Below, piece after piece: positions 8,569-17,994 of a stretch of 64,000 nt of DNA (positions are counted from its first letter, which is position 1; each line of letters begins with the position of its first letter). Made by a program: the position numbers and the translations under genes. The notes beneath the pieces are model-generated. The model was given only the letters and a program-made list of their open reading frames with translations, had not been told where the DNA came from and did no database searches. Source of the stretch: CAMDPA01 sp965223035 (GTDB lineage Bacteria; Pseudomonadota; Alphaproteobacteria; Rhizobiales; Hyphomicrobiaceae). The stretch lies in the NCBI GenBank assembly GCA_965223035.1, contig OZ244980.1, forward strand, positions 5,208,001 to 5,272,000. Direction: 5' to 3'.

Positions 8569-10974
8569 ATGAGGGCAGCAACAGCCTCAACCAAGACCGG
8601 AACCAAGACCGGCGCGCCGGCGATCGGGCAGCCGGTGCCCCGCAAAGAAGATGCGCGGCTGCTCACCGGCCGGGGTCGTTTTAGTGATGACGTCAACATG
8701 CCCGGCCAAGCCTACGCCCACATGCTGCGCGCGCCCCACGCCCACGCCAGAATCGTGCGGGTCGATACCACCGCCGCGCACGACGTGCCCGGCGTTATCG
8801 CGGTGTTGACGGGGGCCGATGTGCACGCCGACGGCCTCGGTCCGCTGCCGCTCGATCACCTGACGTTGACGCCGCCGCCAAACGCTCCACCGGGCCCCGA
8901 GCCTGAGCTCGCCAACTTCGATGGCTCGCCGATCCCCGATACGCCCTGCTCGATCATGCCTCACGACGTGGTGCGATTTGTCGGGCAGGCGGTCTGCATG
9001 GTCATCGCGGAAACGATTGCCGCCGCCAAGGATGGCGCCGAGGCGATCGACATCAGCTACGAGCCGCTGCCGGCCGTGATCGATGCTGCCACCGCGATGC
9101 TGTCGGAAGCGCCGAAACTTTATCCCCATCTGCGGTCAAACCTCGTCGTCGACGCCAAACTGGGTGATGAGCGCGCAAACCACGACAGCTTCGCGCGGGC
9201 CGCCCACGTGGTGACGCTTGCGACCAAAATCCAGCGCGTGACCGGGGTTCCAATGGAGGCGCGCTGTTGCGTCGGCCGCTATGAGCCCAATAGCGGCCGC
9301 TACATCATCCATGCTGGCTCTGGCGGCATCGTGCGGCAAAAGCGGGAAATGGCCGCGATCCTTGGGGTGCCGTTTGAGCACGTGCGCGTCACCGCCGACG
9401 ACATCGGCGGTAATTTCGGCACCAAGAACTCGCTGTTTCCGGAGTTCCCGCTGTGCCTGTGGGCGGCCCGACGCGTCGGGCGACCGATCAAGTGGACCGC
9501 GGAACGTAGCGAAGCGTTTTTGTCGGATCATCAAGGCCGTGATTTGCGATCGACGGCGGAAATGGCGCTTGACGCCGACGGACGCATCATTGGACTGCGT
9601 CTGGACAATCTCTCCAACGTTGGATCCTACGCGGCGTCGATGGTACCAGTGCGCAAGGGGATGACGATCATCAGCGGCGTCTACCGCGTCCCCGTCGGTC
9701 ACGTGCGCGGCCGCACGGTGTTGTCCAACACGCCGCCGACCATTCCCTACCGTAGCGCCGGCCGGCCAGAAGCGATGTTCATCATCGAGCGTCTGATGGA
9801 TCTGGCGGCCGACGAGCTTGGCCTCGACCGCGTCGAAATCCGCCGACGCAACCTGATCGCCCCCGCCGAGCTGCCCTATCGAAACCCCGTCGGCTGCGTT
9901 TACGACAACGGAGACTACGAGCGGGTGATGGACGAAGCTTTGGCGCTGGCCGACTGGCCGGGGTTCGCGCGGCGCAAGGCCGAGGCAGAGGCCCGCGGTC
10001 GACTGCGCGGCATCGGCATCGCCAATTACATCGAGGTGACGATGGGAGCGCCGCGCGAGTGGTCCGAGGTCTGCGTCAGGCCGGAAGGCCGCATCGACGT
10101 GAATGTGGGAACGTTGGCCTCCGGGCAAGGGCACGAAACCAGCTATGCCCAATGCGTGTCGGACTGGCTCGGCGTTCCGTTCGAGGACATTCACGTGTTC
10201 GAGAACGACACCGATGTGGTGCCTGTCGGTGGAGGCTCCCACTCCGGTCGGTCGATGCGCATGGCCGGCTATGTGATGGGCCGGGCTTCGGACGCGGTGA
10301 TCAACAAGGCGCGGCGCATCGCGGCGCAGTTGCTCGACGCGGCCCCTGACACCATTTCGTTCGCGGGCGGGCTGTTGACCGTGGATGGCAGCAACCGATC
10401 GATCAGCCTGTTCGAAGCCGCGGCGGCTGCGCGCAGCAACGCCGACTTGCCCGACGACCTCAAAGGCGAGCTGAAAGCCGCGTATGAGGAATTGTTCAAA
10501 CACGCCGGTTTTCCTTACGGCACTGCGGTGTGCGAGGTGGAAATCGATCCGGAGACCGGGGCGGTCGAGCTGGTGGGCTACAGTGCAGTGGACGACGTCG
10601 GCCGCGCCATCAATCCGCTGATCCTGCACGGCCAGACCCACGGCGGCATCGCCCAGGGCGTGGGCCAGGCGCTGTGGGAGAATTGTCATTACGAAGCGCC
10701 GTCGGGCCAGCTGTTATCGGCGTCTTTCATGGACTATGCGATGCCGCGCGCCGACAATTTGCCGTCGTTCGCGACCGGGCTGAGCGAGGTGCCCTCACCC
10801 TCCAATCCGCTCGGCGTGCGGGCCGGCGGAGAAGGCGGCACGACACCAGCGCTCGGCGCCGTGATCAACGCCGTCGTCGACGCTTTGGCGGTATACGGCA
10901 TCAAGCATCTGGACATGCCAGCCACGCCCGAGCGGGTTTGGCGGGCGATTCAAGCGGCGAAAGCCGGCAGTTGA
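8569..10974 (+). CDS. Xanthine dehydrogenase/CO dehydrogenase family molybdopterin-binding large subunit
   Basis: 801 residues from ATG 8569, which has GGGAAGGA six bases upstream; ATG 8548 is the longer alternative. N-terminal IGQPVPRKEDARLLTGRGRFSDD and YAHMLRAPHAHARI are the a/b hammerhead entry of molybdenum hydroxylase large subunits. GGNFGTKN and PYRSAGRPEAMF are molybdopterin-contact motifs, and GVRAGGEGGTTPALGAVINAV carries the catalytic Glu. The CO-dehydrogenase active-site loop with Cys-Ser-Phe-Arg is absent (SAGRP instead), so CO is not the likely substrate. No small [2Fe-2S] or FAD subunit is adjacent, so partners must be encoded elsewhere. It hydroxylates an aldehyde, purine or N-heterocycle, identity unknown. 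Confidence 0.88.
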   Translation: MRAATASTKTGTKTGAPAIGQPVPRKEDARLLTGRGRFSDDVNMPGQAYAHMLRAPHAHARIVRVDTTAAHDVPGVIAVLTGADVHADGLGPLPLDHLTLTPPPNAPPGPEPELANFDGSPIPDTPCSIMPHDVVRFVGQAVCMVIAETIAAAKDGAEAIDISYEPLPAVIDAATAMLSEAPKLYPHLRSNLVVDAKLGDERANHDSFARAAHVVTLATKIQRVTGVPMEARCCVGRYEPNSGRYIIHAGSGGIVRQKREMAAILGVPFEHVRVTADDIGGNFGTKNSLFPEFPLCLWAARRVGRPIKWTAERSEAFLSDHQGRDLRSTAEMALDADGRIIGLRLDNLSNVGSYAASMVPVRKGMTIISGVYRVPVGHVRGRTVLSNTPPTIPYRSAGRPEAMFIIERLMDLAADELGLDRVEIRRRNLIAPAELPYRNPVGCVYDNGDYERVMDEALALADWPGFARRKAEAEARGRLRGIGIANYIEVTMGAPREWSEVCVRPEGRIDVNVGTLASGQGHETSYAQCVSDWLGVPFEDIHVFENDTDVVPVGGGSHSGRSMRMAGYVMGRASDAVINKARRIAAQLLDAAPDTISFAGGLLTVDGSNRSISLFEAAAAARSNADLPDDLKGELKAAYEELFKHAGFPYGTAVCEVEIDPETGAVELVGYSAVDDVGRAINPLILHGQTHGGIAQGVGQALWENCHYEAPSGQLLSASFMDYAMPRADNLPSFATGLSEVPSPSNPLGVRAGGEGGTTPALGAVINAVVDALAVYGIKHLDMPATPERVWRAIQAAKAGS

Positions 10975-11032
10975 TGGCATTTGATTACAGATCTTCGCAC
11001 CGGCTGTTCAGCGCCCACTTCGGAGTTCCGCC

Positions 11033-12193
11033 ATGTATCGCAGCGTCGACCGCATTCTCACCACCCACACCGGCAGCCTACCGCGTCCGCCAGCGTTGAC
11101 CGACCTGGTTCAAGCCAAGGCTGCCCGGGCAACGGTGGACGAGGCAGCCTTGGCGGAGGCCGTGCGCACGGGCGTCCATGAGGTCGTGGCGCGGCAAGCG
11201 GACATCGGCATCGACATCGTCAATGACGGGGAATACTCCAAACCGAGTTTCGTCACCTACGCCCGCGAGCGGTTGTCCGGGCTGACGCCGAAGGAGCGGA
11301 TCAGAAGCGCATGGGCCGGCTCCCGCGAGGCGCTGGCCTTTCCCGAGTTCTACGCCTCGACGCTCGGCGCCGTTAATCGGCGCCAAATGGACATGGTGTG
11401 CACCGGACCGGTCAACTACATTGGCCAGGCGCAGCTCAAATCCGATCTCGACACGCTGAGAGACGCGCTCGCCGATGTCAATGTGACCGGCGCGTTCGTT
11501 CCCTCGATCTCGCCGTCCAATCTCGAGGAGTGGAACACCAACGCCTACTACGACTCAGATGAGGCCTACCTGTACGCCATCGCCGATGCCATGCACGAGG
11601 AATATCGCGCCATCATCGACGCTGGGTTCATGCTGCAAATCGACGACCCGCGCCTGGTGTGCCACTACTTGCTCAACCCGGATCTATCGATCGGGCAATG
11701 CCGCGACTGGGCGCGGATGCGGGTGGACGTGCTCAATCACGCGCTGCGCGACATCCCGGCCGACCGGGTGCGCTACCACACCTGCTACGGCATCAATATG
11801 GGGCCGCGGGTGCACGAGATGGAGCTGAAAGACATCGTCGATATCATCCTGACCATCAAGGCCGGTGTCTTCTCCTTCGAGGCCGCCAATCCAAGGCACG
11901 AGCACGAATGGAAGATCTGGAAAACCGTCAAGTTACCCGATGGTGCCATGTTGATGCCGGGCGTCATTACCCATTCATCGCTTGTGGTGGAGCATCCTGA
12001 ACTGGTGGCCGACCGGATTGTGCGTTACGCAGAGCTGGTCGGGCGAGAAAACGTGCTGGCCGGTACCGACTGTGGATTTGCCACGTTTGCCGGCTCAGAC
12101 GAGATCCACCCCAGCATCGTATGGGCCAAACTTGAGGCATTGGTGGTCGGCGCAGAACGCGCCAGCCAGGCCTTGTGGAGCCGCAGAGCGTGA
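11033..12193 (+). CDS. Cobalamin-independent methionine synthase (MetE C-terminal) family protein
   Basis: 386 residues, about half the length of full MetE, so only the catalytic barrel is present. LTTHTGSLPRPP at the start is the substrate-loop motif of this family. The zinc ligands are visible as YHTCYG (His-x-Cys) and GTDCGFATFAG (Cys). Single-barrel members serve in diverse methyl or alkyl transfers to thiols, including epoxyalkane:CoM transferase-like roles, so true methionine synthesis cannot be assumed. ATG 11033 has GGAG nearby (CGGAGTTCCGCC). It follows the Mo-hydroxylase gene by 58 bases on the same strand and may be co-transcribed. Confidence 0.82.
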   Translation: MYRSVDRILTTHTGSLPRPPALTDLVQAKAARATVDEAALAEAVRTGVHEVVARQADIGIDIVNDGEYSKPSFVTYARERLSGLTPKERIRSAWAGSREALAFPEFYASTLGAVNRRQMDMVCTGPVNYIGQAQLKSDLDTLRDALADVNVTGAFVPSISPSNLEEWNTNAYYDSDEAYLYAIADAMHEEYRAIIDAGFMLQIDDPRLVCHYLLNPDLSIGQCRDWARMRVDVLNHALRDIPADRVRYHTCYGINMGPRVHEMELKDIVDIILTIKAGVFSFEAANPRHEHEWKIWKTVKLPDGAMLMPGVITHSSLVVEHPELVADRIVRYAELVGRENVLAGTDCGFATFAGSDEIHPSIVWAKLEALVVGAERASQALWSRRA

Positions 12194-12261
12194 CGCTGCG
12201 ACCAGCGCCCTGGCGGAAACCGACAAGACCGGCAGCTTGGAGCGTTTCAGAGTGAAGGGCT

Positions 12262-12310
12262 GAGGGAGCGGGCCGGCACGGCCGATCCGCCAGAAGGCAG
12301 ACCCGCTCTG
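12262..12310 (+). repeat. Family 2 element, right-hand half only
   Basis: GAGGGAGCGGGCCGGCACGG and GATCCGCCAGAAGGCAGA match the right arm and small hairpin of family 2. The left arm is missing. It is followed by a duplicated 20-base stretch (AGCGGAAATGATCTAAGAT, twice, about 12312-12350) ending in GATCTA. Confidence 0.6.
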
Positions 12311-12342
12311 AAGCGGAAATGATCTAAGATAGCGGAAATGAT

Positions 12343-12627
12343 CTAAGATGAGCGCTTGTTAGGCTTCGAGCAAAGCTCTGCTCTGTCGGTCTGGCAACGC
12401 TCAAAGAACGGCCGATTCGGGCAACCGTAAAAAGGGCTGATCTCGCCGTCGGGCCGCTGCTTGAGCCAGTCCGCACAGCGCAGGGCCCACACGCAACACA
12501 CACATCGGCTACGGGCTATATAGAACGCAGAGCCTTGATCGAGCCGGGCCGCCGAGGCCGGGTTGATCCCCAGCCCACCCATGACTTGGTCCATCAACGC
12601 AGCACGCGTGTGCACGCGCTCACACAT
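12343..12627 (-). CDS. DUF6455-like small cysteine-rich protein
   Basis: 94 residues from ATG 12627; a GAGG lies somewhat far upstream, and the frame is open beyond it. The protein contains MDQVMGGLGINPASAARLD, then RCVCCVWALRCADWLKQRPDG and FYGCPNRPFFERC. The clustered cysteines followed by Trp-Leu and Cys-Pro-Asn resemble the DUF6455 family of small alphaproteobacterial proteins, where the Cys residues may bind metal. Function is unknown. The TAG stop (12343-12345) lies in a GATCTA sequence next to a family 2 remnant. Confidence 0.6.
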   Translation of the reverse strand: MCERVHTRAALMDQVMGGLGINPASAARLDQGSAFYIARSRCVCCVWALRCADWLKQRPDGEISPFYGCPNRPFFERCQTDRAELCSKPNKRSS

Positions 12628-12741
12628 AGGTCTTGACCTCACATCAGTCATCCAACCACTCCGCACACATCGCGCTGAATCCGTCAGCGAAGCCCAATTA
12701 TCGCTCAGTCGACCGCATCGGAACATGTTGCATGAAATGGC

Positions 12742-13839
12742 CTATTGTTGACCCGGCGCGGCGATCACCAGCTCTGAGCCTCGCCCGTCCTTGACCGCGC
12801 GATCGTACACCGCCTTGGCGATGGCGAGATCGGCGGCCGCCGTCCCATTGTTGTTGAAGTGGTAGGTAATATTTGTGTCGGCGGTGCGGCCGGGATGTTG
12901 ACCGGAAACAACATCACCTAAACCGATGATCTGTTCCTTGCTGATCAGGCCGGCCTGCAACGGCTCCATCAAGCCGGCCTGCCGGTCAGCAAACACCGAT
13001 TCCACCCAGTTGGTGACGATTACATCGGCGCGGCACACGGTCTCGTCGTCGTTTTCTCGGCGCGCCCGTTTCACAAAACCGCCCTCGACCAGCTGCTGAT
13101 TGGACCCGACGATGGTCGCCACGTGCTGGCCGGGCATCAGCAAACTGCCGTCGAAAACCGGCACGTTGGAATTGGTCGCCGAGACCACCACATCCGCGCC
13201 GGCGATCACCTGTTCGGGTCCATCGGCCGGGACGATCTCGGCACTGACCAACTTGGCTGCTCGATCGACAAAATTGCGCCGATTATCGGGGTTGCGGCTG
13301 TAGACCTGCACGCGCTCGATCTCGCGCACGCATGCAACGGCCAATACGGTGTTAAGTGCCTGCCCGCCGGTTCCAAACAACCCCAACACCTTGGCGTCGG
13401 CCCGGGCCAAGCGATCAACGCCCACGGCCGTGGTGGCGGCGGTGCGCAACGCCATGATGCTGGAAAAGCCGATACGGTCGTCAAAGATCTCCCCCATCAT
13501 CACCGACTGCAATCGACCGTTGCTGCTGTCCCACAACAGATAGACCGGGTGCTCGCGATAACCATACTCCTGGTTGTCGCCGCCATCCTGGATCACCGAT
13601 TCTGCCCGGGTCATCGAACCGATCACGCCGAGACCGGGAATGCCACCTGGAAACGAAGAGATCCTGACGCCATCGGGAGAGTGCACGCGCCGGCGCGGGG
13701 CATTGACGATGGGGTAGCGCGCCGCCTCGCCATAACCCTGATCGACGACCTTGATCGCTTCGTCCATCCGGATGAGCCCCTTCAGCTCATCAGGAGCCAG
13801 AAATAGAACCGAATTGCGATTGCGACCGCCGATCGCCAT
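12742..13839 (-). CDS. Ornithine cyclodeaminase / mu-crystallin family NAD(P)-dependent protein
   Basis: 365 residues from ATG 13839, with a near-perfect AAGGAGGAGG ribosome site. The Rossmann motif GLFGTGGQALNTV and the following VQVYSRNPDNRRNFVDRA are the signature region of the ornithine cyclodeaminase/alanine dehydrogenase/mu-crystallin family. GADVVVSATNSNVPVFDG and GQHVATIVGSNQQLVEGG match the next conserved blocks. Members act on ornithine, alanine, lysine, ketimines or tauropine-like opines, so the substrate stays open. The strong ribosome site suggests high translation. It is separate from the SDR gene further right, 209 bases away on the same strand. Confidence 0.85.
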   Translation of the reverse strand: MAIGGRNRNSVLFLAPDELKGLIRMDEAIKVVDQGYGEAARYPIVNAPRRRVHSPDGVRISSFPGGIPGLGVIGSMTRAESVIQDGGDNQEYGYREHPVYLLWDSSNGRLQSVMMGEIFDDRIGFSSIMALRTAATTAVGVDRLARADAKVLGLFGTGGQALNTVLAVACVREIERVQVYSRNPDNRRNFVDRAAKLVSAEIVPADGPEQVIAGADVVVSATNSNVPVFDGSLLMPGQHVATIVGSNQQLVEGGFVKRARRENDDETVCRADVIVTNWVESVFADRQAGLMEPLQAGLISKEQIIGLGDVVSGQHPGRTADTNITYHFNNNGTAAADLAIAKAVYDRAVKDGRGSELVIAAPGQQ

Positions 13840-14048
13840 GGTCCTCCTCCTTGGTGATCATACGTCTTGCAGCCGTGCGCGCTGCAGCGGGCAGTTTAAT
13901 GCGAACGTCATGCGGCGCCAACACGTTGCTGCGCCGCTAAACCGAGGCCCGCAAAGCATCGTCGCGCCTTCGGCTTGGGCGTTTCAGTCTTCGTCGGCCT
14001 CGCCAAGACGGAAATGATAAGGCGGAGTTGACCTGGCCCGCGCGCTGG

Positions 14049-14828
14049 TCATTCCGCTGTCCAACCGCCATCGATCGCATAGTTCGCGCCGGTGATCGAG
14101 GCCGCCGCATCCGAGGCCAGGAAGGCAGCCAACGCGGCCACCTGTTCGACCGTGACGAACTCCCGTGTCGGCTGTCGGGCCAAAACCTTGGCCATCGCCG
14201 CCTCGAGGCTGATGTTGTCCGTGCTTGCGATCGACGGCAGTTGCTGCTCGACCAGCGGCGTCCACACGTACCCCGGCGATACGGCATTGCATGTCACCCC
14301 ATGCTCGGCCAGCTCCAAGGCAACGGTCTTGGTGAGACCGGCGAGCCCATGTTTGGCGGCGACATAGGCGGCCTTGAACGGCGAGGCGGTCAACGAATGA
14401 GCCGAGCAGATATTTAAGATTCGACCGGAACGCCGCCGCCGCATACCGGGAACCACGGCGCGGATGGTGTGAAACGCCGCACTCAGATTGATGGCGATCA
14501 CCGCATCCCATTTTTCAATCGGGAACTCTTCGATCGGGCTGACATGTTGAATGCCGGCATTGTTGACAAGAATGTCGACCTGGCCGAACTCGCGTTCGGC
14601 ATTGCTCACCATATCGGCAATCTGAATGTGGCGGAGCATGTTGGCAGGATCGAACACGACGCGTGTGCCGTGGGCTGCCACCTGATCGATCGCCGATTTG
14701 TTTTCGCTTTCGGTGCCGAGGCCATTGACCACGACATGCGCGCCGTTAGCAGCAAGTTCGCACGCAATGGCGAGTCCGATGCCCGACGTCGAGCCGGTAA
14801 CGATGGCGGTCTTCCCTGTCAATTCCAT
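14049..14828 (-). CDS. bdhA: 3-hydroxybutyrate dehydrogenase (SDR family)
   Basis: 259 residues from ATG 14828, with GGGAG upstream. Classical SDR: the cofactor motif TGSTSGIG at 11-18, NNAG at 89-92, and catalytic Ser142, Tyr155 and Lys159 (AAYVAAKHG). The C-terminal segment CNAVSPGYVWTPLVEQQL and the full length fit D-3-hydroxybutyrate dehydrogenase, which interconverts 3-hydroxybutyrate and acetoacetate in PHB and ketone-body turnover. Substrate calls within SDRs carry some risk, but the VxTPLVExQ block is characteristic. Confidence 0.85.
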   Translation of the reverse strand: MELTGKTAIVTGSTSGIGLAIACELAANGAHVVVNGLGTESENKSAIDQVAAHGTRVVFDPANMLRHIQIADMVSNAEREFGQVDILVNNAGIQHVSPIEEFPIEKWDAVIAINLSAAFHTIRAVVPGMRRRRSGRILNICSAHSLTASPFKAAYVAAKHGLAGLTKTVALELAEHGVTCNAVSPGYVWTPLVEQQLPSIASTDNISLEAAMAKVLARQPTREFVTVEQVAALAAFLASDAAASITGANYAIDGGWTAE

Positions 14829-15152
14829 GCCTTCAACTCCCGCAGCAAATGGTTCCGATGGCCGGAGCGCGATGCGCGCTGCGCTTGCGACGTTTGGCTC
14901 CCATCAGCTCCGCTGGAACCCCGGTCGAGTGATCAAGTGTGTGCTGGATTGGCAGACGCTATGGGCGCCTGCGCTCCAGGCCGAGCCTGTGATCCAGAAG
15001 CCGATCTACAACAGCTCGGCATCATCGTTCCAGCCGGCTCCTTTCCGCAATCCATCCCAAACGTGGCTCGCGGTGTAAATCAGATGTTTATCGCACAACA
15101 GCCGCGATCGGCTGCTGGCGGCGAACTCGACCGCGATCTGGAGCACCGCGGG
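14829..15152. other. Intergenic stretch without a supported gene
   Basis: No ORF with a ribosome site or recognisable motif. It ends at a family 2 element. A promoter for the SDR gene on the minus strand may lie here, but no clear boxes are visible. Confidence 0.5.
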
Positions 15153-15264
15153 GTTAGCTGGCACCGTCCCGCTCCCCCCACCCGGCTGCGCACACGATCG
15201 CGCCATTGGCAGGCCGGGTGGGTCAGGCCGGCAAGCCGTTTCCGCCTCAGGCGGACATGATCTA
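15153..15264 (+). repeat. Family 2 GC-rich stem-loop element
   Basis: Begins GTTAGCTGGCACCGTCCCGC, has the loop core GCGCCATTGGCAGGCCGGG, and ends in GGCGGACATGATCTA. Its final CTA (15262-15264) is the complement of the TAG stop of the minus-strand GT39 gene. Confidence 0.78.
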
Positions 15265-16755
15265 AAAGCCTTTGAAGCCGGCAAGGCGGTAATACCGCAC
15301 ACGCCGCGCCGTCGTTCCGGCCGGCACGTTCACTGTGTTGAGCGGTTCGACGGATGTGAAGTGGCGGGTAATTTGCTTGCTAGCGGCATGCAAGGCGACC
15401 AGCAAGACCGGCTCCTTCGTGCTCGGCTTGAACGGTCGGGTCAGTTCGTAGTGGTCCCGCGCGCGCGCCCGCCCGCCGGTCCAGGCCAGCACCGGGGTCG
15501 GCTCCTTGCGCAAATAGTAGAGCAGCTCCGCCGTTGTCGCCCGCTCGTCGGTGATAACAGCAGCGAACGGGTGGCCTTCGCGACGCGCGCGATCAAGCCG
15601 GGCTTGGGTGGCCTCAGCCAAGGCCTGCCAACCCAGCGTCCGCGCGAACGGATCACGGCCACCTGGGAGTGCAAATTGTCCGGCGAAGGCGACGGCGATG
15701 GCCAGCGCCACGATGACCGTAGCGCTGATTCCGTAGGACGCCGTCAGCCAGTGTCGGCCTTCGCGTACCAGCATGGCGACGACGAGCACGGTGGCCGACA
15801 CATAGGCCGGTGCGGCCCAGTTGGCATGCGCCCGCGAAATGAATGCCTGCGCCGTAACGATCACGATGATCGGCAGAGCAAACGCGAGCAGCAGGCGATC
15901 CCGCGCATCGAGACGGCCCCGCCACCAGCGCCAGATCGCGATCAGCAAAACGGCAAACAAGATCGGTCCAAACACACCAAACTGCGCGGCCAGAAATTCG
16001 AGCGCCTTGTGCGGCCTGAACAAGGGCCCGGACCAGTTGGCGTTATCGGCGGTATGGGAAAAGGTGGCAAAGCCGTTGGCCGCGTTCCACGCCAGGTTCG
16101 GCACGATCATGGCCACGCCAAGCACCAAGGCGAGCCAAAGCCTCGGGTCCCGCACCACGACGCGCGCCGGTGGCGTAACAGCTATATAAAGACCGGCGCA
16201 CAGCACAAAATAGGCCATGGCGTACTTGGCGTTGAGACCGAGACCGAGCGCCACGCCGAGCAGCAGCGCCGGCCACCACGCCTCCCGATCGTCCAGCAGC
16301 GCGGTGAACGCGAACAAGGCGACCGCCCAACACAACAGCAACGGCACGTCTGTGGACATGATGCCGGCGGACAGCGACACCCCCGGCAGCGTCGCGAACG
16401 CCAGCGCGGCCAACACGCCGATGCGCCAGCAGTAAAGCCGCGTGGCAAGCGCGAATACGGCGATGGCGGTGAGGCTGTGGATGATGGGAGAAGGCAACCT
16501 GACACAAAACTCGCTTTGCCCACACAGCGATGTCGACAGCGAGATCAGCCAGGCGATCAGGGGCGGCTTGGAGTAATAGCCAAATGCGGGCTCGCGACTC
16601 CAGCTCCAGTATTGCGCCTCGTCAAAAAATAGGTCGGTTCGGTTGAAAGCGAGTGCTGCAAGGCGAACGGCAAGGAGGACGCAAAGTCCCACGGCAAGCC
16701 ATGTCAGGCCTTGCCGCAGATGCCAGGCGCTGCGCGTCGTCGTCGCATCGTTCAA
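15262..16755 (-). CDS. GT39-family (ArnT/RgtB-like) lipid-linked sugar transferase
   Basis: 497 residues, multi-pass inner-membrane protein. DLFFDEAQYWSWSREPAF has the Asp-Glu pair (45-46) typical of GT39/PMT transferases that use polyprenyl-phosphate sugars, and FGYYSKPPLIAWLISL is the next conserved loop. More than ten hydrophobic segments follow. The start is TTG 16755 with GAGGGG seven bases upstream. It is divergent from a GT2 and a LAB_N gene, the set seen with rhizobial RgtA-D/RgtE/RgtF, which place galacturonic acid on lipid A and LPS core; a similar job on LPS is likely but the sugar is unknown. The stop lies in a family 2 repeat end. Confidence 0.82.
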   Translation of the reverse strand: MNDATTTRSAWHLRQGLTWLAVGLCVLLAVRLAALAFNRTDLFFDEAQYWSWSREPAFGYYSKPPLIAWLISLSTSLCGQSEFCVRLPSPIIHSLTAIAVFALATRLYCWRIGVLAALAFATLPGVSLSAGIMSTDVPLLLCWAVALFAFTALLDDREAWWPALLLGVALGLGLNAKYAMAYFVLCAGLYIAVTPPARVVVRDPRLWLALVLGVAMIVPNLAWNAANGFATFSHTADNANWSGPLFRPHKALEFLAAQFGVFGPILFAVLLIAIWRWWRGRLDARDRLLLAFALPIIVIVTAQAFISRAHANWAAPAYVSATVLVVAMLVREGRHWLTASYGISATVIVALAIAVAFAGQFALPGGRDPFARTLGWQALAEATQARLDRARREGHPFAAVITDERATTAELLYYLRKEPTPVLAWTGGRARARDHYELTRPFKPSTKEPVLLVALHAASKQITRHFTSVEPLNTVNVPAGTTARRVRYYRLAGFKGF

Positions 16756-16896
16756 GGTTTGCCCCTCGCAATGCCCGGACCGTACGTGTGTTGGCGGGCC
16801 CGATTTGGGCTCATTTACATGGTTGAGTGCCCGGCGAAAAGCCTGATAGCGTCCCGACTGTTACCGAGTCGGGGAAATCAGCCGTGGGGGCCATTG

Positions 16897-17703
16897 ATGC
16901 GCGTTTCGATCGTGATTCCAGCCCTTAACGAGGCTGGCAACATCGCGCGGCTGGTGGAAGAGACCTATGCCGTGGTGCCGGCCAACCAGCTCGGCGAGGT
17001 GATCGTCGTGGATGACGGCAGCGATGATGCAACACCTGATGAGCTGCGCGCCCTGTTCGACACCGGCAAGACGCCGGGTCTGCGCTATTTGCGGCATGGC
17101 GCGCGCAGCGGCCAGAGCGCGGCGATGCGCACCGGGATCGCTGCGGCCTCCCATCCCGTGATCGCCACCATGGATGGCGACGGGCAGAACGATCCGCGCG
17201 ATATTGCGAAACTGCTGGAAAAACTCGCAGCCCCCGGCGGCCAGGGTCCGGCGCTGGTGGGTGGCGTGCGCGTCAATCGCAAGGCGGAAGGCTCCAAGCG
17301 CCTGGCCTCGCGCGCGGCCAACTGGATCCGCGATGCCGTGCTGCGGGACAGCTGCCCGGATACCGGCTGTGGCATCAAGGTGTACTGGCGCGAGGCCTAC
17401 CAGCGGCTGCCGTTCTTCACCAGCATGCATCGCTATCTGCCGGCGCTGTTTCTGACCTATGGCTACCAAGTGGCCTACGAGCCGGTCAACGACCGGCCGC
17501 GGGTGGCGGGACAATCGAAATACTCCAATTTGGTGCGCGCCATCGTCGGCCTGTACGATTTGTTCGGCGTCAGTTGGCTGCGGCGGCGCACACGGGTCCC
17601 TGACATTGTGGAGGGATGGCCACACGTCCACCACAATTCCCCCCGTGAACGCTTACGGGTCGAGGGCGAGGCACCACGCCTCAGTGCCGCCAACAACGGC
17701 TGA
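16897..17703 (+). CDS. GT2 family polyprenyl-phosphate sugar synthase (DPM1/RgtE-like)
   Basis: 268 residues from ATG 16897; the frame is open upstream but MRVSIVIPALNEAGNI is the normal family start. The GT-A motifs VVDDGSDD (Asp39-Asp40) and MDGDGQNDP (about 93-98) bind the nucleotide-sugar and metal. There is no C-terminal membrane domain of the ArnC/GtrB kind, so it resembles dolichol-phosphate mannose synthase and RgtE. It would charge undecaprenyl/dodecaprenyl phosphate with a sugar for the adjacent GT39 enzyme. It sits 141 bases from that divergent gene. Confidence 0.85.
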   Translation: MRVSIVIPALNEAGNIARLVEETYAVVPANQLGEVIVVDDGSDDATPDELRALFDTGKTPGLRYLRHGARSGQSAAMRTGIAAASHPVIATMDGDGQNDPRDIAKLLEKLAAPGGQGPALVGGVRVNRKAEGSKRLASRAANWIRDAVLRDSCPDTGCGIKVYWREAYQRLPFFTSMHRYLPALFLTYGYQVAYEPVNDRPRVAGQSKYSNLVRAIVGLYDLFGVSWLRRRTRVPDIVEGWPHVHHNSPRERLRVEGEAPRLSAANNG

Positions 17704-17994
17704 CATGGAGAGAAACCGTGTGCCGCGCGGCGCGCCGTTATGCCAGCTGATGCTGAATTGACCTGATGCTACCACCCAAAGTGGTGGATGACGCCGTATC
17801 CCATTGACGTGGCCCAAGAGTCACGGTCGAGATGGGGCGGCTGCGAATCGGGTTGGCTGGCCCGGAGCCGGGTGGGGAGAGAGGCTCGCACCCGACGAGT
17901 GGGGGCGCCACAGAGGGTTGGTTTGGCAAGCGGCGAGTTTGGCGTGCGTAGCGTTGGGGTGCGCGAGCACGGATAACAGGGGACACAGAGGGAT
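17704..17994. other. Spacer between GT2 and LAB_N genes
   Basis: About 290 bases. Short frames on both strands lack start signals and motifs. No family 1 or 2 element is seen, and no tRNA or riboswitch-like structure is recognisable. Confidence 0.5.

Noticed and set aside
9136..10689. 517-codon minus-strand ORF opposite the Mo-hydroxylase gene
   Set aside because: Its sequence is rich in His, Arg and Asp with no domain, typical of an antisense frame.
8569..10974. Carbon monoxide dehydrogenase CoxL
   Set aside because: The CoxL active-site loop with Cys-Ser-Phe-Arg is replaced by SAGRP, so only the general family is called.
11033..12193. Full-length methionine synthase MetE
   Set aside because: Only the C-terminal barrel is present (386 residues against about 750), so a methionine synthase role is not assigned.
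15361..16632. 423-codon plus-strand ORF opposite the GT39 gene
   Set aside because: It is a hydrophilic Arg/Gln/Gly-rich shadow; the GT39 frame has clear membrane segments and motifs.
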